From positions 1,094,001-1,158,000 of the forward strand of contig NZ_CP049017.1 in the NCBI RefSeq assembly GCF_014236795.1: a stretch of DNA of 64,000 bases. Direction: 5' to 3'. Positions within the stretch are counted from its first letter, which is position 1; each line of letters begins with the position of its first letter. The stretch comes from Xanthomonas theicola (GTDB lineage Bacteria > Pseudomonadota > Gammaproteobacteria > Xanthomonadales > Xanthomonadaceae). Positions 25,950 to 34,391 of the stretch are shown here, one piece after another. The position numbers and the translations under genes are program-made. The notes below the pieces were generated by a model. The model saw only the letters and a program-made list of their open reading frames with translations. It was not told the DNA's origin and did not search any database.

Positions 25950-26901
25950 TAGTCGCCAGGGTGAAGCGCTGGTGCTTGTGCATTTCGGCACCGCGATCCC
26001 AGGTCAGGGAACCTTTCAGCTGAGCAGGTAACCGCCGGATATGCTTGGCGACCGCGTCCACCACGGTGGCACTGTCGCGCGAAGGAAGCTTGATCAACAT
26101 CACAAAGCGCGATTGCCGCTCCACGAGCGTGGCGATTTGCGTGTTCACCGTGCCCATCAGCAGGTCGCCTTCCCAGTGCCCAGGTACCGCGCGGTCGTCC
26201 ACCTCGGCCGGACGCTGGCTGATCGGCAGGGCATCTATCATCAGGTTGCGGGCGCCCTTGCGGCTCTTCCCGTGGCGTCCCTGCGCGGTCGGATAACGCA
26301 CCAGTCGACGCGTGCGCAACTGGGCCAAGAGCTGCTTCTTGAGCACCCCGCGACTCTGAACGAACAGGCTTCGATAGATGGTTTCGTGCGACACCGGCAT
26401 ACTGTCGTTGTTTGGATAACGGCGGACAAGCCATCCGCTGATCTGCTGCGGCGCCCAGCGACGGGCCAGCTTGCTGGCCACCAGGCGGCGAAGCACCCCG
26501 CAGCGGGCAAGCAGGCAGGCTTTGGGCCGTTTGGCTTGCGACCAGGCGCGCTCGTCGGCGTGTGTCGCGCGGTAGATCTCACAGCCTGCGTTGCGCTCGA
26601 TCTCCCGACTGATGGTCGAGACCGCCCGGCCCAAGGCCTGAGCGATCTGGCGCAGGGAACGGCCTTGGCACAGGCCGCGCGAGATCTCCTCGCGCTCAGC
26701 CAGCTGGAGTGCTCGTGCCGCTCGTTTGCACGGTCGCGGCGCAAACCCACCGCGCTGCCGAAGGACGTACCGAACCAACGCTTCATCCCGCTCAAGCACC
26801 TTGGCGATAACACTCGGCGGCTCGCCCGCCTGCCAGCGCGTCCATAGCTGTTCACGGTCCGCTGCCGACAAATGGCGCCAAACCCTGACTGTTCTGCTCA
26901 T
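25950..26901 (-). pseudogene. IS30-family transposase, truncated before catalytic glutamate
   Basis: The gene starts at ATG 26901 with GGAGGT seven bases upstream (MSRTVRVWRHLSAADREQLW). Helix-turn-helix segments occur near residues 65-95 (GRSLRQIAQALGRAVSTISRE). The DDE core shows GHWEGDLLMG (first D) and LTWDRGAEM (second D), but the frame runs into IS5 sequence after HKHQRFTLAT, so the last D/E segment is missing. It should be inactive. Confidence 0.87.
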
Positions 26902-26957
26902 GATGTCCACCTCCGTCCTGATCAGACTACGGTGTTGCATCGATCGGTTGAGACCAC
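25950..26957 (-). mobile_element. IS30-family insertion sequence, right part lost
   Basis: An IS30-type element runs from its transposase-start end near 26957 (ggtgttgcatcgatcggttgagacc) to 25950, where the IS5 element begins. The other terminus and the end of the transposase gene are absent. The exact outer boundary was judged from where the antitoxin coding sequence ends and is approximate. Confidence 0.75.
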
Positions 26958-27278
26958 CTTGGCGGGTGCAACAGATAGCCGCATTCCTACCGCATGCAGC
27001 ACAGCTAGCAAGGTCTTGAGCGTTGGATTGCCTGTCGGCGACAGCGCCCGATAGAGAGCTTCGCGGGTGATGCCTGCTTCCTGGGCGACCGTCGCCAGTC
27101 CGCCGTAGGCCTCGGCCACGTCGCGTAGCGCGAGCAGGCCGACCGCGCGATGCTCTGGGTTGTCGAGTTCTTCCAGCGCGGATTTCAGGTACTCGACCGC
27201 AAAGCCTTGATCGGCACGAAGTTCGGCAATGGTGGCCTCGCTATGGGAGACCGAGGCGGCATGTTTGCGATTGCTCAT
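26922..27278 (-). CDS. HigA-like antitoxin with altered C-terminus
   Basis: The protein is 118 residues from ATG 27278 (MSNRKHAASV). It resembles the addiction-module antidotes paired with Gp49-type toxins. Its helix-turn-helix reads LATVAQEAGITREALYRALS, followed by GNPTLKTLLAVLHAVGMRLSV. It overlaps the toxin gene by four bases. The last 12 residues or so (KVVSTDRCNTVV) come from the tip of the IS30 element, so the native end was replaced. The core fold looks intact and it probably still neutralises the toxin and represses the operon. Confidence 0.83.
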   Translation of the reverse strand: MSNRKHAASVSHSEATIAELRADQGFAVEYLKSALEELDNPEHRAVGLLALRDVAEAYGGLATVAQEAGITREALYRALSPTGNPTLKTLLAVLHAVGMRLSVAPAKVVSTDRCNTVV

Positions 27279-27598
27279 GTATTTCTCCGTTTCCAGTCCA
27301 GCCAGTATTCCTTGGCCCGTTGGATGTCCGCGTCCTGCGAGCGCTTGTCGCCGCCACACAGCAAGATGACCAGCGCCGCCCCGTGCCGACCGAGGTACAC
27401 GCGATAGCCGGGGCCGATGTCCTCGCGCAGTTCCAGGACACCTTCGCCGACCGCCTTGATGTCGCCAAAGATCCCCAGAGACACCCGCCGGAAACGGATT
27501 TCCAGCTTGGCCCGCGCCCGCGCATCCCGCAGATCGGCCAACCAGTCGGCAAGCGGCACCACTCCGTCCGCACGTTGGTATCGCCGGACCTCAATCAT
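27275..27598 (-). CDS. RelE/ParE (Gp49/HigB-like) toxin
   Basis: The protein is 107 residues and starts MIEVRRYQRADGVVPLADWL. It includes the family stretch DARARAKLEIRFRRVSLGIFG, GVLELREDIGPGYRVYLG and a tail ALVILLCGGDKRSQDADI. These match the phage-derived Gp49-like toxins, which usually cut mRNA on the ribosome. The toxin gene comes first and the antitoxin second, the usual order for this type. The pair may help keep the island. Confidence 0.87.
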   Translation of the reverse strand: MIEVRRYQRADGVVPLADWLADLRDARARAKLEIRFRRVSLGIFGDIKAVGEGVLELREDIGPGYRVYLGRHGAALVILLCGGDKRSQDADIQRAKEYWLDWKRRNT

Positions 27599-27649
27599 GG
27601 CCTGGCCTCCATTGTAACTTATAAATCACAGGCATCAAGGTGGCCACCT

Positions 27650-28987
27650 TCATGACGCAAGCTCGGCCGGCGCATCGGTCGCACGCTTGCTGCTGGGCGG
27701 GACTGAGCGCGTGCCGCCCTTACGATGCCGATACGGCTTGTAGACCGCGGCCGGGCTCTTGGGCTCCTGTGTCACCGGAGCTGGAGGCGAAACGTCGATG
27801 GCTGGCGACGGCCGGGTTTCGATCAAAGCCTTGCGCCGGCTCGCCACCAGCTCAGTAGCTGCGCGAACGGGATCGTCCTCGGTGTGCACGTACCGCATGA
27901 ACATCGTGACCGTTTTGTGCGCGGTCAACGCCATGCCAACTTTCACGGGGACACCTGAGTTAGCGATGTCCGTCGTAGCACGGTGGCGGATGCCGTGCGT
28001 TCCGACGTGGGGAACGCCAGCACGATTGAGGATGCGCCGCCACGCTTGGTAGTAGGAATTAACGGTCAGCGACTTCTTGTGGTCGAAGATCGATGGACAG
28101 ACGAAGGAGGAGTTCTCGTAGCGCGCTGCGGTTGACAACAGCCGGTGCGCCTCCTCGCTCATGGGCTTGGACATGTCACCCGTTTTGCTATCCGGCCAGA
28201 CCACGCGCTTGTTGGGCAGGTCGATCCAGGCCCATTCCAGAAGCAGGATCTCCGACATGCGGGCAGCGAACTCGAACTGCAGCCGAATCGCCAGCGTCAG
28301 CGTTGGATGTTCCAGCGCCTCTGCGTCAGCTTTTTCAAGATAGGTAAACAACCTTGCCATCTCCGCGTCAGTGATCAGGCGCGTCTTGCCTTTTTCAGGG
28401 TACTTTGGAACGTGCCGGCAGGGATTGGAGCCATCGGGCCGGTAGCCCCACAGTTCGGCGAGGTTGAACATCTTGCGAATGCAACCGAGTACCCGATTGG
28501 CCTGGATCGGGGATTCTTCCTTGCGCTTCATCAGCGCAGTCACGTCCAGGCGGGTAACGTCCGCCACCTTCATGTTGCCGAAGGCCGGGATGATCGAGCG
28601 GTCGATTTGATGCTGGTAGGAACGTTGAGTGCTCGGCTTGTTGCGGGTCTTGGAGTAGTCCTCCATGAACCGGGTGCACAGTTCAGCAACGGTCGGTGCC
28701 TTGCGCGCTTCCGCTTTCTGGCCGCCGGGGTCGCCACCTCGGCGGACTTCAGCGAGCCAGTTCTGCGCGAGCGTGCGGGCTTGCTCGACTGTCAACTCGC
28801 CGAACAGCCCGAGCGACGGCTTGCGGCGCTCGCCAGCGTTGGTGCGATACTGCACCATGAATACCTTCCGGCCTTTCGGGGTTACTTTGCACAGGAAGCC
28901 CGGAACCAGTGTGTCGCGCAGTTCCACGTCAGTGGATTGAGGCTGTGCCGCATCGACCACCGTTTTCGTCAATTTGATCTTGGCCAT
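27650..28987 (-). CDS. Tyrosine recombinase (island integrase)
   Basis: The protein is 445 residues from ATG 28987, with AAGGAG five bases upstream. An N-terminal DUF4102-type arm (MAKIKLTKTVVDAAQP, DTLVPGFLCKVTPKGRK) precedes the core-binding domain. The catalytic part has R in FAARMSEILLL, HxxR in THGIRHRAT, H in LTAHKTV and the nucleophile Y in MFMRYVHT. The tail is Pro/Arg-rich. It lies 176 bases from a duplicated tRNA-Leu 3' end, which is its probable attachment site. Confidence 0.92.
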   Translation of the reverse strand: MAKIKLTKTVVDAAQPQSTDVELRDTLVPGFLCKVTPKGRKVFMVQYRTNAGERRKPSLGLFGELTVEQARTLAQNWLAEVRRGGDPGGQKAEARKAPTVAELCTRFMEDYSKTRNKPSTQRSYQHQIDRSIIPAFGNMKVADVTRLDVTALMKRKEESPIQANRVLGCIRKMFNLAELWGYRPDGSNPCRHVPKYPEKGKTRLITDAEMARLFTYLEKADAEALEHPTLTLAIRLQFEFAARMSEILLLEWAWIDLPNKRVVWPDSKTGDMSKPMSEEAHRLLSTAARYENSSFVCPSIFDHKKSLTVNSYYQAWRRILNRAGVPHVGTHGIRHRATTDIANSGVPVKVGMALTAHKTVTMFMRYVHTEDDPVRAATELVASRRKALIETRPSPAIDVSPPAPVTQEPKSPAAVYKPYRHRKGGTRSVPPSSKRATDAPAELAS

Positions 28988-29163
28988 GATTTCTCCTTGG
29001 AATGACCCGATTTCCAGGAGCCAGGCAGGAGCCAAGCGAAAGAGAACCGGGTCGATCTGCATCAAGCGCCCGGGTATCATCAACACTAGATGCCCCTATG
29101 AAAACGCGCCTCAGGGGGCTTGATCCAAGCCTGGAGTGCCTCGGCGCAGTGTCGATTCTTCGG

Positions 29164-29218
29164 CTTAAAATCCGCCGGGGGCGACCCCATGCCGGTTCGA
29201 TTCCGGCTCCGGGCACCA
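29164..29218 (+). other. Attachment-site remnant: 3' half of tRNA-Leu(UAA)
   Basis: The sequence from the anticodon loop (CTTAAAA, anticodon TAA at 29166-29168) through a long variable arm (gggggcgacccca), the T arm (gccggttcgattccggc), the acceptor strand tccgggc and ACCA matches the 3' half of tRNA-Leu(UAA). The bases before the loop do not pair with the anticodon stem and no 5' half lies upstream. Duplication starting in the anticodon loop is typical of tyrosine-integrase insertion. It marks the right edge of the island. Confidence 0.85.
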
Positions 29219-29439
29219 GCATCGCCGCGCCGCCTGCCGCTGCTTGCCGCGCCGCGCCGCGCGTCGTGGCGCCGTACCGATGGCGTGCCAGCGCCAGAAA
29301 ACGTCCCTCGTCTTTGCGCGCCGGCGGCGTGGCCGCGCGGCGCGCGGATGAACCTGGGTTGCGCACGCGCCGGCTACGGAAAGGAGTGCGAAAGACAGCC
29401 CGCCTAGGCTCTGCCCCGACCAGCCCCGGAGAGCATGCC

Positions 29440-30132
29440 TTGCGCGCCCAGTGGAAGATTCTTTGCGATTTCGACGGTACCGTGTCGCTGCAGGACGTGA
29501 CCGATACCTTGCTTGAACGGCTTGGCCGGCCCGGCTGGCGTGCGCTGGAAGACGACTGGGTGGCCGGGCGCATCGGCGCGCGTGCCTGCATGCACGGGCA
29601 GGTGGCGCTGCTCGACGACGACGTGGACGCATTGCATCGCGTGCTCGACGAGGTTCGCATCGATCCCGCGTTCGTGCGCTTCGTTGATCTGGCGCGCGAT
29701 CTGGGCATGCCGCTGAGCATCGTCAGCGATGGGCTGGACTATCCGATCGCGCGGATCCTGGGGCGGCATGGCCTGCCGCAGTTGCCGATCATCGCCAATC
29801 GGCTGCTGCGCACGCCCGAGGGGCAATGGCGCATGGCCTCGCCGCATGCCCAGCCGGACTGTCCCAGCGGCACCTGCAAGTGCGCGGTCATGGCCCAGCA
29901 CGGGTCTGCGCGATCCACCCTGCTGATCGGCGACGGCCGTTCCGATTTCTGCCTGGCCGGCCGTGCCGACCTGGTGTTCGCCAAGGACGGCCTGCTGCGC
30001 CACTGCCGCGCCAACGGCATCGCGCATCGCGCGATCGGCGATTTCGAAGACGCCATCGCCTTGCTGCACGCACTCGCCGCGCCAGTCGCGGCGGCCACGC
30101 GCGTGCCACTTCCCATTGCCCAACGAGCCTGA
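29440..30132 (+). CDS. HAD-IB family phosphatase (MtnX-like)
   Basis: The protein is 230 residues and starts at a TTG (LRAQWKILCDFDGT) with GGAGAG six bases before it; no in-frame ATG fits. The HAD motif I is CDFDGTVS with nucleophile D10 and acid D12. Motif II lies in LSIVSDGLD and motif IV in LIGDGRSDFCLA. The family includes MtnX, which dephosphorylates a methionine-salvage intermediate, and phosphoserine phosphatases, but no other salvage gene is nearby. It ends five bases before an aminotransferase gene, so the two probably act in one pathway. The substrate is unknown. Confidence 0.82.
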   Translation: MRAQWKILCDFDGTVSLQDVTDTLLERLGRPGWRALEDDWVAGRIGARACMHGQVALLDDDVDALHRVLDEVRIDPAFVRFVDLARDLGMPLSIVSDGLDYPIARILGRHGLPQLPIIANRLLRTPEGQWRMASPHAQPDCPSGTCKCAVMAQHGSARSTLLIGDGRSDFCLAGRADLVFAKDGLLRHCRANGIAHRAIGDFEDAIALLHALAAPVAAATRVPLPIAQRA

Positions 30133-30137
30133 CTCCC

Positions 30138-31628
30138 ATGAACCGGAATGTTCCGCTTTCCACGGCGTTCGCGCCGCTCCACGACGATCTCGACGCCGCC
30201 GCGCACGCCAGCCTGCAGCCGGCGGCGCCCGACCCGGGCGCGGCCTACTCGCGTGCGCTGAGCGATGCGCAGCTGCTGGCCGAGGAGGCCGAATACTGTT
30301 CGTTCGGCGACACCGTGCACTACAGCGAACCGCCGCGGATCTTCGCGCACTGCGACGGCAGCTACCTGTACGACACCGAGCAGGTGCCGTATCTGGATTT
30401 GCAGATGTGGTATTCGGCGGTCAACTTCGGCTATGCCAATCCGCGTCTGAACGGGGCGTTGAAGCGGCAGATCGACAGCCTGCCGCAGGTGGCCAGCCAG
30501 TACCTGCATCCGACCAAGATCGAACTGGCCAAGACCATCGCCCAGGACGCGCAACGCAAGTGGGGGCGCAAGGGCCGGGTGCATTTCAACGTCGGCGGCG
30601 CGCAGTCGGTGGAGGATTCGCTGAAGCTGGTGCGTAACGCCAGCGCCGGCAAGAGCCTGGTGTTCGCGTTCGAGGGCGGCTACCACGGCCGCACCCTGGG
30701 CGCCTCGGCGATCACCTCCTCGTACCGCTACCGGCGCCGCTTCGGCCATTTCGACCGCGCCCAGTTCATCGAATTCCCGTATCACTTCCGCGGCCCCAAG
30801 GGCATCTCCAAGGAGGAATACGGCGAGCAATGCGTGGCCAGGTTCGCACGCCTGTTCGAGACCGAGTACAACGGCGTGTGGGACCCCAAGGCCGGGCAGT
30901 GCGAGTACGCGGCGTTCTACGTCGAGCCGATCCAGGGCACCGGCGGCTACGTGATCCCGCCGCCGAACTTCTTCACCGGGCTGAAGAAGGTGCTGGACCA
31001 GTACGGCATCCTGCTGGTGGTGGACGAGATCCAGATGGGCTTCTTCCGCACCGGCAAGCTGTGGGCGATCGAGCATTTCGGGGTGACGCCGGACGTGCTG
31101 GTGTTCGGCAAGGCGCTGACCAACGGCCTCAACCCGCTGGCCGGGATCTGGGCGCGCGAGGAGCTGATCAACCCGACCGTGTTCCCGCCGGGTTCGACCC
31201 ATTCCACCTTCGCCTCCAATCCGCTCGGCACCGCGGTGGGGCTGGAGACGATGCGCATGCTGGCCGAGGCCGACTACGAAACGATGGTCATGGCCAAGGG
31301 GGCGCACTTCCTCGACGGCCTGCGCGCCCTGCAAAAGCGCCATCCGGAAATCGGCGACGTCGACGGCCTGGGTCTGGCGCTGCGCGCGGAGATCTGCCAG
31401 GCGGACGGCTTCACTCCGAACCGCAAGCTGCTCGACACGATGGTGGACATGGGCCTGGAAGGCGAGCTGCGCCACAACGGCAAGCGCATCGGCCTGGTGC
31501 TGGACGTGGGCGGCTACTACAAGAACGTGATCACGTTGGCGCCGTCGCTGCACATCAGCCACGAGGAGATCGATCTGGCGCTGTCGCTGCTGGACCAGTT
31601 GCTGACCCGCGCCAAGCGGGTGGCATGA
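30138..31628 (+). CDS. Class III PLP-dependent aminotransferase
   Basis: The protein is 496 residues, in the size range of the omega-aminotransferase family. It has VGGAQSVEDSLKLVRNA (phosphate binding), FEGGYHGRTLGASAIT, EPIQGTGGY, LVVDEIQMGFFRTGK (the D that contacts the pyridine N), and the Schiff-base lysine in VFGKALTNGLNPLAG. A 60-residue N-terminal extension precedes the fold. Such enzymes move amino groups to or from omega-amines, diamines or ketone/aldehyde substrates. It is coupled to the HAD phosphatase upstream and faces the ketosynthase gene. Confidence 0.9.
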   Translation: MNRNVPLSTAFAPLHDDLDAAAHASLQPAAPDPGAAYSRALSDAQLLAEEAEYCSFGDTVHYSEPPRIFAHCDGSYLYDTEQVPYLDLQMWYSAVNFGYANPRLNGALKRQIDSLPQVASQYLHPTKIELAKTIAQDAQRKWGRKGRVHFNVGGAQSVEDSLKLVRNASAGKSLVFAFEGGYHGRTLGASAITSSYRYRRRFGHFDRAQFIEFPYHFRGPKGISKEEYGEQCVARFARLFETEYNGVWDPKAGQCEYAAFYVEPIQGTGGYVIPPPNFFTGLKKVLDQYGILLVVDEIQMGFFRTGKLWAIEHFGVTPDVLVFGKALTNGLNPLAGIWAREELINPTVFPPGSTHSTFASNPLGTAVGLETMRMLAEADYETMVMAKGAHFLDGLRALQKRHPEIGDVDGLGLALRAEICQADGFTPNRKLLDTMVDMGLEGELRHNGKRIGLVLDVGGYYKNVITLAPSLHISHEEIDLALSLLDQLLTRAKRVA

Positions 31629-31689
31629 GATGACGGGGGACAGCGCGTCGGCGCCGCGTTGCCTCCCGTCGTCCGCGGCGGCGGAGGCT

Positions 31690-32925
31690 TCAGCGCGGCG
31701 CGCGCAGCGCGAGCACCGCGTTGAGGCCGCCGAACGCGAAGGAATTGCTCAGCACCGCGCGGACCGGCCGCGCGCGGGCCTGGCCCGGGACGTAGTCCAG
31801 GTCGCAGTCCGGGTCCGGGTCGAGGAAGTTGGCGGTCGGCGGCACCAACTGCTCGCGCAGCGCGCCGATCGCGGCCACCAGTTCCAGCGCGCCGGCGGCG
31901 CCGAGCGCGTGGCCGTGCACGGCCTTGGTCGAACTCACCGCCAGCGCGTCGGCATGGCCGCCGAACACCTGGCGCAGCGCCTGCGTCTCGCAGCGGTCGT
32001 TGGCCTGGGTGCCGGTGCCGTGGGCGTTGACGTAGTCGATCTGCTGCGGCTCCAGGCCGGCATCGTGCAGGGCCAGGCGCATCGCCGCGGCGGCGCCGTC
32101 GACGCTGGGCGCGACGATGTCGTGCGCATCGGCGCCCAGGCCGACGCCGGCCAGTTCGGCCAGCGGCACCGCGCCGCGCGCGGCGGCATGCGCGGCGCTT
32201 TCGAGCACGAACACGCCGGCGCCTTCGCCCAGCACCAGGCCGCTGCGCTGCGCGCAGAACGGCCGGCAGGTGTCGTCGCTGACCACGCGCATCGCTTCCC
32301 AGGCGCGGATCAGCGACAGGCTCAGACAGGCCTCGCTGCCGCCGCTGAGGGCGACGTCGGCCAGGCCATGGCGGATCAGCAGCGCCGCCTGCGCCAGCGC
32401 GTGGTTGGCCGAGGCACACGCGCTGGAGACGGCGAAGGCCGGGCCGCGCAGGCCGAAGGCGATGCTGATCTGGCTGACCGGGGCGTTGTTCATGCTGCGC
32501 ACGATGGTCAGCGGGTGCAGGCGCTCGGCCTGCTCGCGGTACAGCCGCCGCGACTGTTCGTCGCGGCTGAGTTCGGCGCCGACGCCGGTGCCGAGCACCA
32601 CCGCGCCGCGTGCGGCGCCTGCGCCGCGCAGGTCCAGTCCGGATTGAGCCACGGCCTCGTAGGCCGCGACCAGCGCCATCTGGGTCATGCGGTCGAGCTG
32701 GCCGGGCGCGATGCCGCCCAGCTGCGCCGCCTGCGGCGCGAAGCCCGGCACCGCGGCGGCCAGGCGCATCTTCAGCGTGGCCTGCGGATCGGGCGAGGCC
32801 AGCGCGGCGATGCCGCTACGGCCCTCGCACATGCCGCGCCACAGGGCATCGGCACCCAGGCCGAGCGCGCTGACCGCGCCCATCCCGGTGACGACGACGC
32901 GATGTCCCTGCGCCGAGCGGTCCAT
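31690..32925 (-). CDS. Stand-alone beta-ketoacyl-ACP synthase (FabF-like)
   Basis: The protein is 411 residues, of the FabF/KAS II type. It has an intact condensing triad: C170 in VSSACASANHAL, H302 in NAHGTGTQAND, and H339 in STKAVHGHALGAAG. It condenses acyl and malonyl groups on ACP. It is separate from any fab cluster and is followed upstream on its operon by its own ACP, six bases away. No ketoreductase or dehydratase lies nearby, so it may perform one dedicated condensation rather than full chain building. Confidence 0.9.
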   Translation of the reverse strand: MDRSAQGHRVVVTGMGAVSALGLGADALWRGMCEGRSGIAALASPDPQATLKMRLAAAVPGFAPQAAQLGGIAPGQLDRMTQMALVAAYEAVAQSGLDLRGAGAARGAVVLGTGVGAELSRDEQSRRLYREQAERLHPLTIVRSMNNAPVSQISIAFGLRGPAFAVSSACASANHALAQAALLIRHGLADVALSGGSEACLSLSLIRAWEAMRVVSDDTCRPFCAQRSGLVLGEGAGVFVLESAAHAAARGAVPLAELAGVGLGADAHDIVAPSVDGAAAAMRLALHDAGLEPQQIDYVNAHGTGTQANDRCETQALRQVFGGHADALAVSSTKAVHGHALGAAGALELVAAIGALREQLVPPTANFLDPDPDCDLDYVPGQARARPVRAVLSNSFAFGGLNAVLALRAPR

Positions 32926-32931
32926 GGCGGC

Positions 32932-33207
32932 TCAGTGCGCCGCGGCCAGCGGAGCGGCGGCGGCCTTGGCGGCCAGCGCCTGTTGCACCGCTTCGGTCAG
33001 CTTGCCCAGCGAGCCGTCGTCCAGGTTCGGATCGCGCTGCGGGAAGGTGATGTCGAAGTGCTCCTCGATGTCGAACAGGATTTCGATCGCCTCGAGCGAA
33101 TCCAGGCCCAGGTCCTGCAGTTTGGTGTCCGGGGTCAGGCCGGCGGGATCGATCTCGCCGTGCTTGGCGACGATGCTGTGGATCTGTGTCTCGATAGACG
33201 GGGTCAT
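32932..33207 (-). CDS. Dedicated acyl carrier protein
   Basis: The protein is 91 residues, with the phosphopantetheine site S37 in LGLDSLEAIEILFDIEEHF. The acidic helix II expected of ACPs is present. An Ala-rich tail of about 15 residues extends past the usual fold. It is the first gene of the ACP-ketosynthase pair and starts 114 bases from the divergent transferase gene, so the shared gap is a bidirectional promoter region. Confidence 0.93.
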   Translation of the reverse strand: MTPSIETQIHSIVAKHGEIDPAGLTPDTKLQDLGLDSLEAIEILFDIEEHFDITFPQRDPNLDDGSLGKLTEAVQQALAAKAAAAPLAAAH

Positions 33208-33320
33208 GGCAGTCCTCCGCGAAATGAAAGGCCACCGTGCGGCGAATGCCGCCGGTGGAAGGCATGCCGCGGCCCAAGGCTGCGGCGTCCATCCTCCACG
33301 CTAGCCGGCCAATCTTGCAG

Positions 33321-34391
33321 ATGCCTTTCGTAGGCCAACTCGAACCGCAGGCGTTGCAGCAGCAGTTCCTCGCGCACCCGCCGCAGGCCTTCCAGGCGCG
33401 TCCCCTGGAGCACGGCGTGCCGGCGTTCGAGGCCGAGTTCGACCTGCTGACCACCGCCGACCCCGCGCTGCGCGCGCGCAGCGCCCGCTGGCCGCTGCAG
33501 TGGCTGTGGCGGCGCCTGCTGCGCCCGCGCACCAGCTTCGTCGGCAGCACCGTCAGCGAATACGCCTGGCTGCCGCGCGCGGCCGATCCGGCGCGATTGC
33601 CCGGGCAATGGCGGGTGCAGCTGGGGCGCAAGCGTCCGCTGCTGATCGTCAAGGACATCCCGCAGCACTCGCCGCTGCTCGACGCCAGCGACAACGTCTG
33701 GGCGCGCGCGTTCCTCGAAGCGTGCGAACGCAGCGGCTACGTGGTACTGCGCGGGCAGGCGCTGGCCTGGGTGCCGATCGATTTCGGCTCCGTCGACGAG
33801 TACCTGGCGCGGCTGTCGCGCGCCCGGCGCCGCAACATCCGCCGCAAGCTGCGCTCGCGCGCCGACCTGGAGATCGAGGTGCTGCCGACCGGCGCCGCCT
33901 TCGCCGACCCGGCGCTGCGCGCGCACTGCTATGCGCTGTACCTGCAGGTGTACGCGCAGAGCGAGGTGCATTTCGATCTGTTGACCGCGGCGTTCTTCGA
34001 TGCGCTGCTGACCGATGCCGATTGCGGTGGCCTGGTGTTCACCTATCGTCATCAGGGCCGGCTGATCGGCTGGAACCTGTGCTACGTGCACGACGGGCGG
34101 CTGCTGGACAAGTACATCGGCCTGCACTATCCGGATGCGCGCGTGCACAACCTGTACGCGCTGAGCTGGATGCACAACCTGGACTACGCCTGCCGCCATG
34201 GCCTGCGCGCCTACGTCGCCGGCTGGACCGACCCGGAAGTGAAAGCGCAGCTCGGCGCCAGCTTCACCTACACCTGGCATGCGGTGTACCTGCGCAATCC
34301 GTTGCTGCGCATCGCGCTGCGGCGGTTGCGGCCGCTGTTCGAGGCCGACCAGGTCGGTGCCGCCGCGACCGATGCCGACGTGGCGCAATGA
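33321..34391 (+). CDS. FemAB/GNAT-like acyl or aminoacyl transferase
   Basis: The protein is about 356 residues from ATG 33321; in-frame ATGs at 33237-33264 would crowd the divergent ACP promoter and are less likely. It resembles GNAT-fold FemAB-like proteins: SRARRRNIRRKLRSRADLEIEV, then GGLVFTYRHQGRLIGWNLCYVHD and LYALSWMHNLDYACRHGLRAY. Such proteins transfer acyl or aminoacyl groups to amines. Beside an ACP and a ketosynthase, it could offload an acyl chain onto an amine; this is inference. Overlap with the next gene by four bases shows coupling. Confidence 0.68.
   Translation: MPFVGQLEPQALQQQFLAHPPQAFQARPLEHGVPAFEAEFDLLTTADPALRARSARWPLQWLWRRLLRPRTSFVGSTVSEYAWLPRAADPARLPGQWRVQLGRKRPLLIVKDIPQHSPLLDASDNVWARAFLEACERSGYVVLRGQALAWVPIDFGSVDEYLARLSRARRRNIRRKLRSRADLEIEVLPTGAAFADPALRAHCYALYLQVYAQSEVHFDLLTAAFFDALLTDADCGGLVFTYRHQGRLIGWNLCYVHDGRLLDKYIGLHYPDARVHNLYALSWMHNLDYACRHGLRAYVAGWTDPEVKAQLGASFTYTWHAVYLRNPLLRIALRRLRPLFEADQVGAAATDADVAQ

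Noticed and set aside
29068-29218. Possible tmRNA (gcccggg upstream and a T arm with CCA downstream)
   Set aside because: The 3' part has a TAA anticodon loop and a leucine-type variable arm, which fits tRNA-Leu; no tag reading frame is present.
33237-33320. Earlier ATG starts for the FemAB-like gene
   Set aside because: They lie within 30-60 bases of the divergent ACP start, leaving no room for promoters, and the extra residues show no conserved character.
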